A stretch of DNA of 64,000 bases from Bacillota bacterium (GCA_023459495.1 JAEWTL010000118.1:1-64000), one strand, 5' to 3'; shown: positions 43,700-52,127, counted from the first letter of the stretch. The notes: generated by a model from the letters alone, not told the origin. Numbers and translations are program-made.

Positions 43700-43899
43700 G
43701 AGGCGGCCCATGGCCGTTTCAGCTTGTCAAAAAAGTTAAACTCGCCTCCCTCGTCCGAGGGGAGGCGGCCGAAGCGCCGGAGGGAGTGACAGCAACAATG
43801 CGGGTTTTCCCTCCCCCAGTCGCCTATCGGCGACAGCCCCCTCATCTGAGGGGGGCCACTATGCAAGGTTTATCGACAGTCCGAGGCGGTCCATGGCCG
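43700..43899. repeat. structured intergenic repeat flanked by 17-bp direct copies
   Basis: GAGGCGGCCCATGGCCG at 43700-43716 recurs with one change at 43883-43899. The 166 bases between hold a series of G/C hairpins: GCCTCCC with GGGGAGGC (43744-43766), GTCGCC-tat-cGGCGAC (near 43819-43834) and CCCCCTC-atct-GAGGGGG (near 43837-43855). Hairpin-dense GC-rich units of this wording are dispersed between genes in many gut Clostridia (recall, not searched). No open frame lies in it. Confidence 0.6.
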
Positions 43900-43906
43900 C
43901 TTTTTT
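43886..43906 (+). terminator. intrinsic terminator after panE and the repeat
   Basis: GCGGTC-cat-GGCCGC (43886-43900) followed by TTTTTT. Confidence 0.7.
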
Positions 43907-43975
43907 GCTGTTATGCTGTTTGCAACAAAACCTTACGTCTCCTATAACAAATGCCCATTCTCAACGCGTTTGTCA

Positions 43976-44029
43976 AAATAAAAAAGAACGGCCCCCTTCC
44001 GCCGATACCCATACTACCGAAGGGAGCCG
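43976..44029 (-). terminator. terminator of the divIVA-like gene
   Basis: Minus strand 11-bp stem CGGCTCCCTTC / GAAGGGGGCCG (44029-44019 with 43999-43989), then TTCTTTTTTATTTTG. Confidence 0.8.
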
Positions 44030-44040
44030 CACCGGTGACA

Positions 44041-44496
44041 CTAATGTTGTCCATCATACAGGTTGACTACCGGTCGGACAACGCCCGGCTGTATCTGGTC
44101 TTCATGGTCGCCTGTGGCTTTCGCAATCGCGCGGTAGATGGCTTCGCTGGCTCGTTTGAGCTTATACAGCCGTTGGCATCCCGCTTCCACAGCCATACGG
44201 ATTTGTTTTTCCTCATCCGCCACTCGCGACAGCCTTTCCGCTGCCTTTTTCTCTGCAGCGCTGACGATGCTCTGCGCCGTCTCCTCCGCCCGGGTAATTG
44301 CGCCTACGATCAGCTTCTCGTTGGCTTTATAGCGTTCGATCAGCTCTTCCATCTCCCGATTTTCTTCCCGGAGCTTTACGATTCTTTCCTTTTGCTCCTT
44401 TAGGCACTTCTCATAATCAATCCTCACTTTGGACAACAATTTGTCGACATCCGCGGCTTTATAACTGCCGAGCATGTTCTTTTTCAAATTGTGCAT
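44041..44496 (-). CDS. DivIVA-domain coiled-coil protein
   Basis: 151 aa. The N-terminus (LKKNMLGSYKAADVDKLLSK) is the lipid-binding head of DivIVA/GpsB-type proteins, though shorter and divergent. A long coiled coil follows (about 25-120), rich in Lys/Glu/Arg. DivIVA proteins mark curved membrane at septa and poles; the small size and lack of neighbours of the division cluster suggest a side role. The ATG at 44496 has AAGGAGGGGG upstream. Confidence 0.72.
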   Translation of the reverse strand: MHNLKKNMLGSYKAADVDKLLSKVRIDYEKCLKEQKERIVKLREENREMEELIERYKANEKLIVGAITRAEETAQSIVSAAEKKAAERLSRVADEEKQIRMAVEAGCQRLYKLKRASEAIYRAIAKATGDHEDQIQPGVVRPVVNLYDGQH

Positions 44497-44529
44497 TTTC
44501 AGACCCCCTCCTTTTGGCAAGAATAACAC

Positions 44530-44557
44530 CCGTCCGAACATAAAATTTGTCGGACGG
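44530..44557. repeat. 8-bp inverted repeat between pncB and the divIVA-like gene
   Basis: CCGTCCGA (44530-44537) and TCGGACGG (44550-44557) with a 12-base AT-rich spacer. No T run follows on the minus strand. It may be a weak terminator or an operator in front of the divIVA-like gene. Confidence 0.45.
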
Positions 44558-44583
44558 TGCGCTGAGGGCAGTCTATTTTTAGG

Positions 44584-46017
44584 CTATTGCGCCGACCATT
44601 GGTGCAGCAAACTTTGTTTTAAGTCGAACAGCTTTTGAGAAAGGTCCACCTTATACTCCTGCGGATTGATGAGGCGTTTGGTCTCATCCCACAGCGTTGC
44701 CAGTTCAGCCCTGGCGTATGCCTGTATTTCCATCAACGACGGGCTTTGATATACCTGCCGTCCCTCAATGAACACCGGCACAAGCAGCTCTTTGGTATAG
44801 AAGTTCGTAACCTGCATGCGTTTCCATGTATCGACCGGATGAAAGATCGTCAGCGGCTGCGACTCATCGATCGTCTCCTCATCCAGCATAATGAGATCCG
44901 CAATCGCCTTATTCGTGGTCTTATCGTAAATCCGCACTGTTTTTTTGTACCCTGGATTGGTGATCTTGCCAACATTGTCGCTCACCTTGATCTTGGGAAT
45001 CATGATACCGTCGCTGATCTCTGCGGCCAGCTTATACACCCCGCCGAGCGCGGGACACCCGTCGCTCGTGATCAGCTTGGTTCCCACTCCCCACACGTCC
45101 ACCTTCGCTCCCTGCAGCTTCATGTCTCGGATCAACCATTCGTCAATGTCGCTCGACGCAAATATCTTAGCCTCTGTAAAGCCCGCTTTATCGAGCAAGA
45201 TTCGCGCCTTTTTGCTGAGGTATGCGAGGTCGCCGGAATCGAGGCGAATTCCGACCGGCTGATGTCCTGCTGCCTTCAACTCGCGGAAAACGGTGATTGC
45301 GTTAGGCACACCGCTTTTCAGGGTGTCATAGGTGTCCACCAGCAGCAAACAACTGTCAGGAAATATATTTGCATACGCGCGAAACGCGTCGATCTCGCGC
45401 TCGAAACTCATCACCCAGCTGTGCGCGTGGGTCCCTTTAGCGGGAATACCGAACATCTCCCCCGTCATTACGTTGGAGGTGGACGAGCAGCCGCCAATGA
45501 TTGCTGCTCTCGCACCATAGACGCCCGCATCCGGGCCCTGCGCACGACGTAAACCGAATTCCAGTACCTCACCGCCCTCTGCAGCATATACCACCCGTGA
45601 GGCTTTAGTGGCGATCAGTGTCTGGTGGTTGATGAGGTTGAGCATTGCTGTCTCGATCAACTGGGCCTGCATGATAGGCGCTTTCACCCGTACGATCGGC
45701 TCATATGGAAAAACAGGGGTGCCTTCGCGCACGGCATAGATTTCTCCCGTGAACTCAAACCGCCCAAGATGCTCCAAAAAATCCTCGTCAAACAGCTTTA
45801 GCGAACGCAGGTACGCGATGTCCGCATCCTCAAAATGCAGGTTATTGATCATCTCAATCGCCTGCTCCAGCCCTGCGGCAATTGCGTAGGCGCTGTCGCC
45901 CGGCGGCCTTCTGTAAAACAGATCAAATACCGCGGCCTTGTCCGTCATGTCGTTCTTGTAATACCCGTACATCATTGTCAGCTGATAGAGGTCTGTCAGC
46001 ATGGTCAAATTACGCAT
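44584..46017 (-). CDS. pncB: nicotinate phosphoribosyltransferase
   Basis: Makes nicotinate mononucleotide from nicotinate and PRPP in NAD salvage. 477 aa from the ATG at 46017, which has GGGGG 7 bases upstream (the ATG two codons earlier has almost no spacing). Typical sequences: LTDLYQLTMMYGYYKN at the start, EFGLRRAQGPDAGVYGARAA with the phospho-acceptor region, THAHSWVMSF with the catalytic His, and GIRLDSGDLAYLS for PRPP. Transcribed after lgt but separated from it by a hairpin oriented for lgt-side transcripts; own regulation unknown. Confidence 0.95.
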   Translation of the reverse strand: MRNLTMLTDLYQLTMMYGYYKNDMTDKAAVFDLFYRRPPGDSAYAIAAGLEQAIEMINNLHFEDADIAYLRSLKLFDEDFLEHLGRFEFTGEIYAVREGTPVFPYEPIVRVKAPIMQAQLIETAMLNLINHQTLIATKASRVVYAAEGGEVLEFGLRRAQGPDAGVYGARAAIIGGCSSTSNVMTGEMFGIPAKGTHAHSWVMSFEREIDAFRAYANIFPDSCLLLVDTYDTLKSGVPNAITVFRELKAAGHQPVGIRLDSGDLAYLSKKARILLDKAGFTEAKIFASSDIDEWLIRDMKLQGAKVDVWGVGTKLITSDGCPALGGVYKLAAEISDGIMIPKIKVSDNVGKITNPGYKKTVRIYDKTTNKAIADLIMLDEETIDESQPLTIFHPVDTWKRMQVTNFYTKELLVPVFIEGRQVYQSPSLMEIQAYARAELATLWDETKRLINPQEYKVDLSQKLFDLKQSLLHQWSAQ

Positions 46018-46031
46018 CGTCATTCCCCCAT

Positions 46032-46061
46032 ATTAATAAGCGCCCGCGGGATGCGGGCGCT
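46032..46061 (-). terminator. strong hairpin between pncB and lgt
   Basis: Minus strand AGCGCCCGC-atccc-GCGGGCGCT (46061-46053 with 46047-46039) followed by TATTAAT. It lies between the lgt stop and the pncB start, so it is the lgt terminator or an attenuator of pncB. Confidence 0.6.
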
Positions 46062-46074
46062 GGATTCAGTCTTA

Positions 46075-47637
46075 TCATTTTCCGTGGTTACTTTTTTGAT
46101 CTTTTTTATTTTTTTCGGGCTTCTTCGGTTTTTCCTCCGCCTCCTTGCCGTCGTCCTTTTTGCTGTCTTTTTTGACGCTTTCCGCGGATTTCGATTTGCC
46201 CTTGCTTGTTACTTCCTTGGCCTTATCATCCGTTTCCTCCGTCTCCGGCTCCTCTTCTTTGGCCTCTTCCGCTTTCTTCTCTTCGGCTAACCCCAACTCT
46301 TCTTTGATCTGCCTTACCTTTTCTTCAAGCGCCTCGACATGGAGTTCTTCCTTTTCCAGTAAATCCTCGCGGGCTTTTTCATCCTCCGCGATGATATCCC
46401 GGATCTTCTCAACGAGCAGGTTGGCCGCATCCAGCTTTTCCTGCGCAGCCAAAGCTTCCGTGCTGTCTGGGTCGCTTTCCGACAGTTCGCTAAATTCTTT
46501 TTCAGCCTTTTCGGCCTCCTCCATTGCCAGCTTCAGGCGGCCTTTCGAATTATATCTGGCATAAAGCGTATCCGCTTTTTGCGTCATAGCATCCGCTTTC
46601 TTGCGGGCCGCTTTGACGCGTGCATTGTCTTCACCCAGCTCTTCAAACAACGAGTCGGCTTTTTCAGCAAGCTTGTCGGCTTTTTCGCGGACTGCCCGAT
46701 AATGCGGCGAGGTGATGTCATTGTCACGGACAAGACCGGCATACCACTTCGCCTTGTTCAGGTCGAACTGCGCGTTCATCAGCTTGTTCTTGCCTTTAAA
46801 GCCGTCAATCTGCGCTTCCGTCAGGCCAAGGTTGTAGTAACCGGAATACGGAAAGTAATTCCTCCGGGTAAAGTGCATGTAGACCAGATACGCAATACCG
46901 CCAAAGAACAGCAACTCGCTTAAGCCTTCGGAGACGCGGATGCTGCCCCACATCAGGCTGTCCGTACGCATCTGTTCAATCCAGAAACGTCCAAAGCCAT
47001 ACAAAACGACGTACATTGCGAAGACGCCGCCGCGAACTTTGATCTTTTTACGAACCAGCAGCAGAATCGCGAACACAATGAGGTTCCACATGGACTCATA
47101 AAAGAACGTAGCATGATAATATCCCGCCGGAAAGAATGTGCCGTCAATGGTTTTGCCGGGATCGATATACACCGCCCAAGGGAAATGTTGCCATGCAGGG
47201 TTGCTGACCGCGGTGCCAAAAGCTTCCTGATTCATGAAGTTGCCCCAGCGCCCGATAGCCTGTCCAATGATGAGACCGGGAGCCGCGATATCAAGCATAT
47301 CCCCGATGGCTATCCTGCGCCAGCGATAAAACAGAATTGCCGCAATAGCACCGCCGATGACGCCACCGTAAATTGCAAGCCCGCCTTCCCAGATGTAAAG
47401 CATCCGGATCGGTTCAGTCACATAGTTATCCCACTGGAATATCACATAATACAATCTTGCGCAGATGATGCATAGCGGCACGGCAAGAAGTATGAAGTCA
47501 AGCACCATCTCGGAACGGTAACCCTTGCGTTTGGCTTCATAAACGCCGATCACCACACCAAGTATCAGGCCGACCGCAATGATAATGCCATACCAGTAAA
47601 TTTCTTTCCCGAATATCGTAAATGCGACATTGTCCAT
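46075..47637 (-). CDS. lgt: prolipoprotein diacylglyceryl transferase with a long coiled-coil tail
   Basis: Transfers diacylglycerol to the lipobox Cys of prelipoproteins at the outer face of the membrane. 520 aa, nearly twice the usual 260-290. Residues 1 to about 265 are a complete Lgt: IYWYGIIIAVGLILGV, GGLAIYGGVIGG, and the signature IGRWGNFMNQEAFG. Residues about 275-520 are an extra, highly charged coiled coil (Lys/Glu/Ala) that ends in a Lys-rich, Glu/Asp-rich tail. The tail starts with VRDNDITSPHYRAVREKADKL. Start ATG 47637 (GGAGG) is downstream of the promoter at 47666-47694, which rules out an upstream ATG. Confidence 0.92.
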   Translation of the reverse strand: MDNVAFTIFGKEIYWYGIIIAVGLILGVVIGVYEAKRKGYRSEMVLDFILLAVPLCIICARLYYVIFQWDNYVTEPIRMLYIWEGGLAIYGGVIGGAIAAILFYRWRRIAIGDMLDIAAPGLIIGQAIGRWGNFMNQEAFGTAVSNPAWQHFPWAVYIDPGKTIDGTFFPAGYYHATFFYESMWNLIVFAILLLVRKKIKVRGGVFAMYVVLYGFGRFWIEQMRTDSLMWGSIRVSEGLSELLFFGGIAYLVYMHFTRRNYFPYSGYYNLGLTEAQIDGFKGKNKLMNAQFDLNKAKWYAGLVRDNDITSPHYRAVREKADKLAEKADSLFEELGEDNARVKAARKKADAMTQKADTLYARYNSKGRLKLAMEEAEKAEKEFSELSESDPDSTEALAAQEKLDAANLLVEKIRDIIAEDEKAREDLLEKEELHVEALEEKVRQIKEELGLAEEKKAEEAKEEEPETEETDDKAKEVTSKGKSKSAESVKKDSKKDDGKEAEEKPKKPEKNKKDQKSNHGK

Positions 47638-47665
47638 GATTGTCCTCCAAAAAAAGATTATATTC

Positions 47666-47694
47666 ATTATAGATGTTTCATTTCTGCGGGTCAA
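47666..47694 (-). promoter_or_regulatory. promoter of lgt
   Basis: Minus strand TTGACC (47694-47689), 17 bases, TATAAT (47671-47666). Confidence 0.8.
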
Positions 47695-47721
47695 GGAAAC
47701 ATTCGGTTATGCCTTCCAATG

Positions 47722-47748
47722 AAAAAAAGAGCCACCCGCAGGCGGCTC
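47722..47748 (-). terminator. terminator of the GT2-GtrA gene
   Basis: Minus strand 8-bp stem GAGCCGCC-tgcg-GGTGGCTC (47748-47729) followed by seven T. Confidence 0.9.
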
Positions 47749-47757
47749 TCATCGCAA

Positions 47758-48795
47758 CTATTTAAAAATGAATTTCTTTTGTACAATGAAGCTGACGAAA
47801 AACATCACCAGTTCAACCGGAAGCTTGGCAATATATTCATTGACATAGTGCGAGAGCCATTCGACAAGCGCTGTGTTGATCAGCATGATGCAGACTACCA
47901 GCAGATAATAACCGATCAGATGCCGCTTTAAATCCTTCTTATTGTCCTTTGCAAAGATCATATTGCGGTTGATCAGGAAGTTGATTGCTGAGCTTATGAT
48001 GCGCGCCCCGATATAGGCGATCACCACGTTGAAGGCCATCTCCTTGGGGATCAACGTCAGGAAAAGCGCGTACAAACCGTAGTCCAGCAGGAAGCAGAAC
48101 ATCGACGATCCCACAAACAGCAATATCTGCCGGTAGATGCGCCACGAATCCTTCAACGTATTGAAGTGAGAACCGCGGTTGTCGTTGATATAGACGGTTT
48201 GAATTTCGATCTCGCTGAGCTTGAGGCCTAAATTGGATGTTTCCAGCAGCATGTTCATCTCGTACTCATAACGTTCGCCGGAAAGCGCAAGCAGCGCGGG
48301 CAGCGAGCTTACCGGAAAAGCGCGCAGTCCGGTTTGCGTATCGTAAATCTTCTGTCCGCTTACAAAGTTGAACACCGTCCTTGTGATGGAGTTACCGCAG
48401 CGGCTTCTAAGCGGCATTTCAGAGAATACTCGTTTCCCCAGCACAATGGTATTGTCGGAAGCAAGTAGCGCTTCGGCTACATTTTTGATGTCGCTTACCA
48501 AATGCTGCCCGTCAGCATCGGCCGTGACGACGCCGACCGCTTCTCCGCGTACACAAAGGTCGTTAAAGCCAGTTTTAAGCGCGCGGCCTTTGCCCATATT
48601 GATCGCATGAGCCAGAACACGACAGCCCATCTTGTCGAGTTCGTCAAAAATATGCGAGAACGATGCCCCACTCCCGTCATCTACGATCAGGATTTCAAGA
48701 AAGTCTTCTTCAAGCAGCTGTTTGGCAAGCGCCAACAGCTTTTCATCCGGCTTATACGCCGGTATAAGAACAGTAATCCGGTTCAACTTATCCAT
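47758..48795 (-). CDS. bifunctional GT2 glycosyltransferase / GtrA flippase
   Basis: 345 aa. Residues 1 to about 215 are a DPM1-like GT2 domain that would link a sugar to a polyprenyl phosphate: VLIPAYKPDEKLLAL, EILIVDDGSG, GVVTADADGQH (metal-binding DxD). Residues about 220-345 are a four-helix GtrA domain (LFVGSSMFCFLLDYGLYALF, YYLLVVCIMLINTALVEWL), believed to flip the sugar-lipid. The product would donate sugars to wall polymers or lipoglycans outside. AAGGAA before the ATG. Confidence 0.88.
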   Translation of the reverse strand: MDKLNRITVLIPAYKPDEKLLALAKQLLEEDFLEILIVDDGSGASFSHIFDELDKMGCRVLAHAINMGKGRALKTGFNDLCVRGEAVGVVTADADGQHLVSDIKNVAEALLASDNTIVLGKRVFSEMPLRSRCGNSITRTVFNFVSGQKIYDTQTGLRAFPVSSLPALLALSGERYEYEMNMLLETSNLGLKLSEIEIQTVYINDNRGSHFNTLKDSWRIYRQILLFVGSSMFCFLLDYGLYALFLTLIPKEMAFNVVIAYIGARIISSAINFLINRNMIFAKDNKKDLKRHLIGYYLLVVCIMLINTALVEWLSHYVNEYIAKLPVELVMFFVSFIVQKKFIFK

Positions 48796-49013
48796 ACAAT
48801 TCCTTCAGCAAAATATCAGATTACCCACAACCATCGAACAACTGCAGCCGCATGACCCCGTCTTTGGAATCAAAGAAGGTACACAGGCAGCGGCGCAAAT
48901 ATTCCTGAACTAAAATACCATCCCCGGAACGCAAATGCAATCCAAATCTTTTCCACTCTTTCGAAGGCAAACAAATAACACCTGAGTATGTCCGGTGCTA
49001 TCTGTATTCCGAT

Positions 49014-49685
49014 TTATTTCAGCTTGGTTCCGCATTCACCGCAAAAACGCACGCTCTGGTCGTTTTCCGCACCGCAGTTCGGGCATACGTTGAGCGCAAG
49101 ATTCGCGCCGCAGTTTGTGCAGAATTTGCTTTGCCCAGCCGGTTTACCGCAGTTCGGACAGAATGTTGCCTTTTGGGTAATCTCTCCCTTAAACACCTGC
49201 GTCTCGTCGGCTTTATCCCATATGTCGCGCTTCATTTTGTCCGCGCGAGCCGCCGCGATTTCCACGTTCATGCGAGGCGCACATTCCGCGCAGAGGCCAA
49301 CCTCATCGTTCCAGCAGGAATCGCATACCCACTGGTGACACTTGTTGCAGCGGTGAAAATGCTGCTTTGCCTCGTTCTGTGCGGCGGCAAACGCATTCTC
49401 ATGTTCCTTGTGCCACGCGGGCGACATGCCGTTGAACCGTTCGGACAAAATATGCTCGCCCTGATAAGCAGCGTTATGAATTCCGCCCAACACGCTGCCG
49501 CCAAAAAGGCTGGCTGCAGCGCCAACGCCGCGGGTGATCCCTCTGAACAGATTGCCCTTCTTATACGTTTCGGACTCGATGAAGGACGTCTTAAAACCAT
49601 CGTGGCATACGTCACAGTAGAACGTGAATTCGAATCCGGCTTCTGTGCTGTTGTCCTCGTAGTTCCGAGTAAATGCCTGCATCAT
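49014..49685 (-). CDS. zinc-ribbon protein with a hydrophobic Gly-rich segment
   Basis: 223 aa, function unknown. N-terminal CxxC (YCDVCHDGF), a Gly/Ala-rich segment (FRGITRGVGAAASLFGGSVLGG) that may bind membrane, a central Cys cluster HRCNKCHQWVCDSCWNDEVG and CAEC (about 108-135), and two C-terminal double zinc ribbons (CPNC...CTNC and CPNC...CGEC, about 180-220). Last gene of the three-gene operon starting at 51217; GGAGG before the ATG. Confidence 0.6.
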   Translation of the reverse strand: MMQAFTRNYEDNSTEAGFEFTFYCDVCHDGFKTSFIESETYKKGNLFRGITRGVGAAASLFGGSVLGGIHNAAYQGEHILSERFNGMSPAWHKEHENAFAAAQNEAKQHFHRCNKCHQWVCDSCWNDEVGLCAECAPRMNVEIAAARADKMKRDIWDKADETQVFKGEITQKATFCPNCGKPAGQSKFCTNCGANLALNVCPNCGAENDQSVRFCGECGTKLK

Positions 49686-49706
49686 AACTGAAATTCCTCC
49701 CGTAGC

Positions 49707-50036
49707 TTATTTCTTGATCTTTTTACCGCAAGCGGTACACTTTGTATTCATAAAGAACTGTGGCATGCCGCAGCGCGGGTTGCCGCATTGCACCATCAGC
49801 GACGCCTTGCAGGCATCGCAGCGGTCTGCGACAAATGTGCGCTGCCCACAAAACGGGCATGTGATGTAGAGTTCCCGCCCGCAGGACGGGCAGCGCTGCC
49901 AGATACGTTTGATCTCAGCGTTGCAGCCAGGGCAGGCGTCATAGAAAGGGCTAATTCTTCCGCATGCAGGGCAAAACTTGCTGTCATATCCGATCAGCGT
50001 ACCGCAACCGATACACGGCTTATCGTATCCGGCCAT
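49707..50036 (-). CDS. small poly-zinc-ribbon protein
   Basis: 109 aa with eight CxxC-type knuckles in a row (CIGC, CPAC, CPGC, CPSC, CPFC, CDAC, CGNPRC, CTAC), enough for four zinc ribbons; there is hardly any other sequence. It looks like a structural or protein/nucleic acid-binding adaptor. It lies 11 bases after the 389-residue gene and 21 before the next, with GAGGAGG upstream. Function unknown. Confidence 0.65.
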   Translation of the reverse strand: MAGYDKPCIGCGTLIGYDSKFCPACGRISPFYDACPGCNAEIKRIWQRCPSCGRELYITCPFCGQRTFVADRCDACKASLMVQCGNPRCGMPQFFMNTKCTACGKKIKK

Positions 50037-50047
50037 AAACTCCTCCT

Positions 50048-51217
50048 CTACTGGATCAGTGATTCAATTTTCTTTTTCCAGGCATCAAAGCCGCTGTGAA
50101 CCGCGCGCCCGATGAACAACCCTCGCAGCCTCGCCAGCACAGGGAGACGGCGCAATGCACGACGGTATTGCTCATACTGCGCTTCCTCCAGTGCCTTATC
50201 GCTCAAATAAATCGGTTCCCGGCGGAAATTGACGCTTAGCATGCTGTCATTGAACTCCAGCAGGAATCGCCGCCATTCCGGCGGGTTGAAGACACCATCC
50301 TTCGAAAGCCGGAAAACATACGTCGCTGCAGCGGTGTCCCCCACGCTTTCCATGATCAGTGCGTTCCGGGCATACACTGGCACCAGCAATATAATGCTTT
50401 CACCCGTAAGTTCGCCCATGAGTCCCCGTTTAACGCCAACAGCAAGGTCACCCGAAATGCCACTCAGATACTGAAACTGCTCCGCGATAGCTGAGCCAGA
50501 AATCGTATTCTCCAGCGCTGCAGCAAAGTCCGGCGATACAGCGCGTACATCGGACAGAGGCTGAACCATCCCCTCCATCAGCAGCTTCGCCAGTCTGTCG
50601 TCCACAGGTGATATCTCGCTGAGCTTTGCGCGGGTCTGGCGGATCAGTTCCTCCAACCGCGTCTGATAAGCTTGCAAAAAAGCGTCCGTGGAATACCCCA
50701 TTTTGGACAATACATAAACGCGTCCCAATCTGTCAGTGATCGTAAAGCGATATGGCTGGATATCAGCGGATGTGATCATACAGAAAGGGATACGCACCAG
50801 CCCGTGCGTCACGGGCAGCGCAACCAAAGCGGTCTCACAAACCCTAAACGACGCGCGCACAGTCTCCCCTGACGGTTCGGCAAAATATCCTTCCGTCTCA
50901 AAATGGACGGATTCCTTCATCAGCAATTCGTTGAAAAGCACTTCGTTATACGCGCGGATGAATTTATCAGAAAAATCCTCGTACCAGTGACCGATCATGG
51001 AAAACACTACGTCACCTTCCGGCACGCTGGTATATATACGATAGTTTTGCGCGCGTATACCCGAAATATCGCTGAGGCGTATTTGACGGCTAAAGCCGGA
51101 CGAACTCAGTTCCAGCATATCGTCAAAAAGGGACGCAAAAATACCGGCGCGTTTATCAGCGCCAAGTTCATAAGTCAGCGTACAGGTAATGAGCGGCTGC
51201 TTGATGGTTTCCTCCAC
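50048..51217 (-). CDS. unrecognised protein with two similar beta-rich halves
   Basis: 389 aa, no signal peptide or membrane helix. The N-terminal 200 residues seem to hold two copies of a PH-like unit: LELSSSGFSRQIRLSDISGI...QNYRIYTSV and ALPVTHGLVRIPFCMITSAD...QPYRFTITD, each followed by a V-F/Y-x-M/L strand and a helix with FIRAYNEVLFNELL or FLQAYQTRLEELI. The rest (about 205-389) includes VKRGLMGELTGESIILLVPV and a helical, Arg-rich C-terminus. I do not recognise the family. First gene of the zinc-ribbon operon, GTG start at 51217 with GGGAGGG. Confidence 0.55.
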   Translation of the reverse strand: MEETIKQPLITCTLTYELGADKRAGIFASLFDDMLELSSSGFSRQIRLSDISGIRAQNYRIYTSVPEGDVVFSMIGHWYEDFSDKFIRAYNEVLFNELLMKESVHFETEGYFAEPSGETVRASFRVCETALVALPVTHGLVRIPFCMITSADIQPYRFTITDRLGRVYVLSKMGYSTDAFLQAYQTRLEELIRQTRAKLSEISPVDDRLAKLLMEGMVQPLSDVRAVSPDFAAALENTISGSAIAEQFQYLSGISGDLAVGVKRGLMGELTGESIILLVPVYARNALIMESVGDTAAATYVFRLSKDGVFNPPEWRRFLLEFNDSMLSVNFRREPIYLSDKALEEAQYEQYRRALRRLPVLARLRGLFIGRAVHSGFDAWKKKIESLIQ

Positions 51218-51248
51218 CTAAGCCCTCCCATAGACAGTGAATTCCTTA

Positions 51249-51279
51249 CCATTATACCAGTATAATGGGAATGAATCAA
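51249..51279 (-). promoter_or_regulatory. promoter of the zinc-ribbon operon, within a perfect palindrome
   Basis: Minus strand TTGATT (51279-51274), 17 bases, TATAAT (51256-51251). The -10 lies in CCATTATAC-CA-GTATAATGG (51249-51268), which offers a TATAAT on both strands and could also be an operator. Confidence 0.65.
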
Positions 51280-51299
51280 TCCGAGCCGGACAAAAATGG

Positions 51300-52127
51300 T
51301 CAACAATTCCCAGTATATACGTACTGCAGCTTCTCGCGGGCGATATCCGCAAGCGTATAGACTAGTTCAACGTCCGTTGCCTCGGAATCTGCCATCCGGT
51401 AGCGCGGATAAAAGCGGGATATGTGCAACGGTATCTTTTCGCCCACGGATGCAAGCCAGGCCGAAAGGCGGCGCATCTCGTCAAGAGAGTCGTTTTCTTC
51501 CGGCACAATCAGCGTCGTCACCTCCACATGGCAGGCGCTCGCAGAAAGCTCGATCGTACGTTTTACGGGTTCAAGGTGCCCGCTGAGCTTCTGGTAATAT
51601 GCTTCCGTAAAGCCTTTCAGATCGATATTCATCGCATCGATTGACGGCAACAGCCGAATCAGCGGCTCCTCGTTAATGTAGCCGTTGGTTACCAGCACAG
51701 TCTTAAGCCCACGTTCATGCGCAAGCGCCGCGCAGTCCTTTATAAATTCATAACCAATCAAGGGCTCGTTATAGGTGAAAGCGATGCCGATATTGCGGCG
51801 TGGAACGAGATCTGCCGCCTGACTGACAAGTTCCTCAGGAGAGTACATCGTTTCTCCTGCCTGTCCCTTGCCGCACATGGAGATCGCATGGTTCTGGCAG
51901 AACGGACAACGCAGGTTGCAGCCATAGCTGCCCACCGAAAGAATCCGGCTTCCCGGATAAAAACGGCTGAGCGGTTTCTTTTCAATCGGATCGAGCGCGA
52001 CTGAGGTAACGACGCCGTAATTTTCATCCACGATTCGGCCGTCCCTGTTGCTCCGGGCGCGGCAGAAACCGGTATGTCCCTCTTCAATCACACAGCGATG
52101 CGGACAGATATCGCACTGAGCTTTCAT
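51300..52127 (-). CDS. amrS: AmmeMemoRadiSam system radical SAM enzyme
   Basis: 275 aa radical SAM protein. The cluster motif CNLRCPFC is in VGSYGCNLRCPFCQNHAIS (about 73-80); GIAFTYNEPLIGYEF and VLVTNGYINEEPL are family features. An N-terminal Cys set CDICPHRCVIEEGHTGFC resembles pyruvate-formate-lyase activases. The start overlaps the stop of the AmrB/AmrA gene (ATGA). Part of the conserved triad of radical SAM, Memo-like and AMMECR1 proteins, whose biochemical role is unsettled. Confidence 0.92.
   Translation of the reverse strand: MKAQCDICPHRCVIEEGHTGFCRARSNRDGRIVDENYGVVTSVALDPIEKKPLSRFYPGSRILSVGSYGCNLRCPFCQNHAISMCGKGQAGETMYSPEELVSQAADLVPRRNIGIAFTYNEPLIGYEFIKDCAALAHERGLKTVLVTNGYINEEPLIRLLPSIDAMNIDLKGFTEAYYQKLSGHLEPVKRTIELSASACHVEVTTLIVPEENDSLDEMRRLSAWLASVGEKIPLHISRFYPRYRMADSEATDVELVYTLADIAREKLQYVYTGNC

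Noticed and set aside
43700..43899. 17-bp copies as a transposition target duplication
   Set aside because: Both copies fold as terminator stems and differ by one base; the length is unusual for a target duplication, so duplication of a terminator is equally likely.
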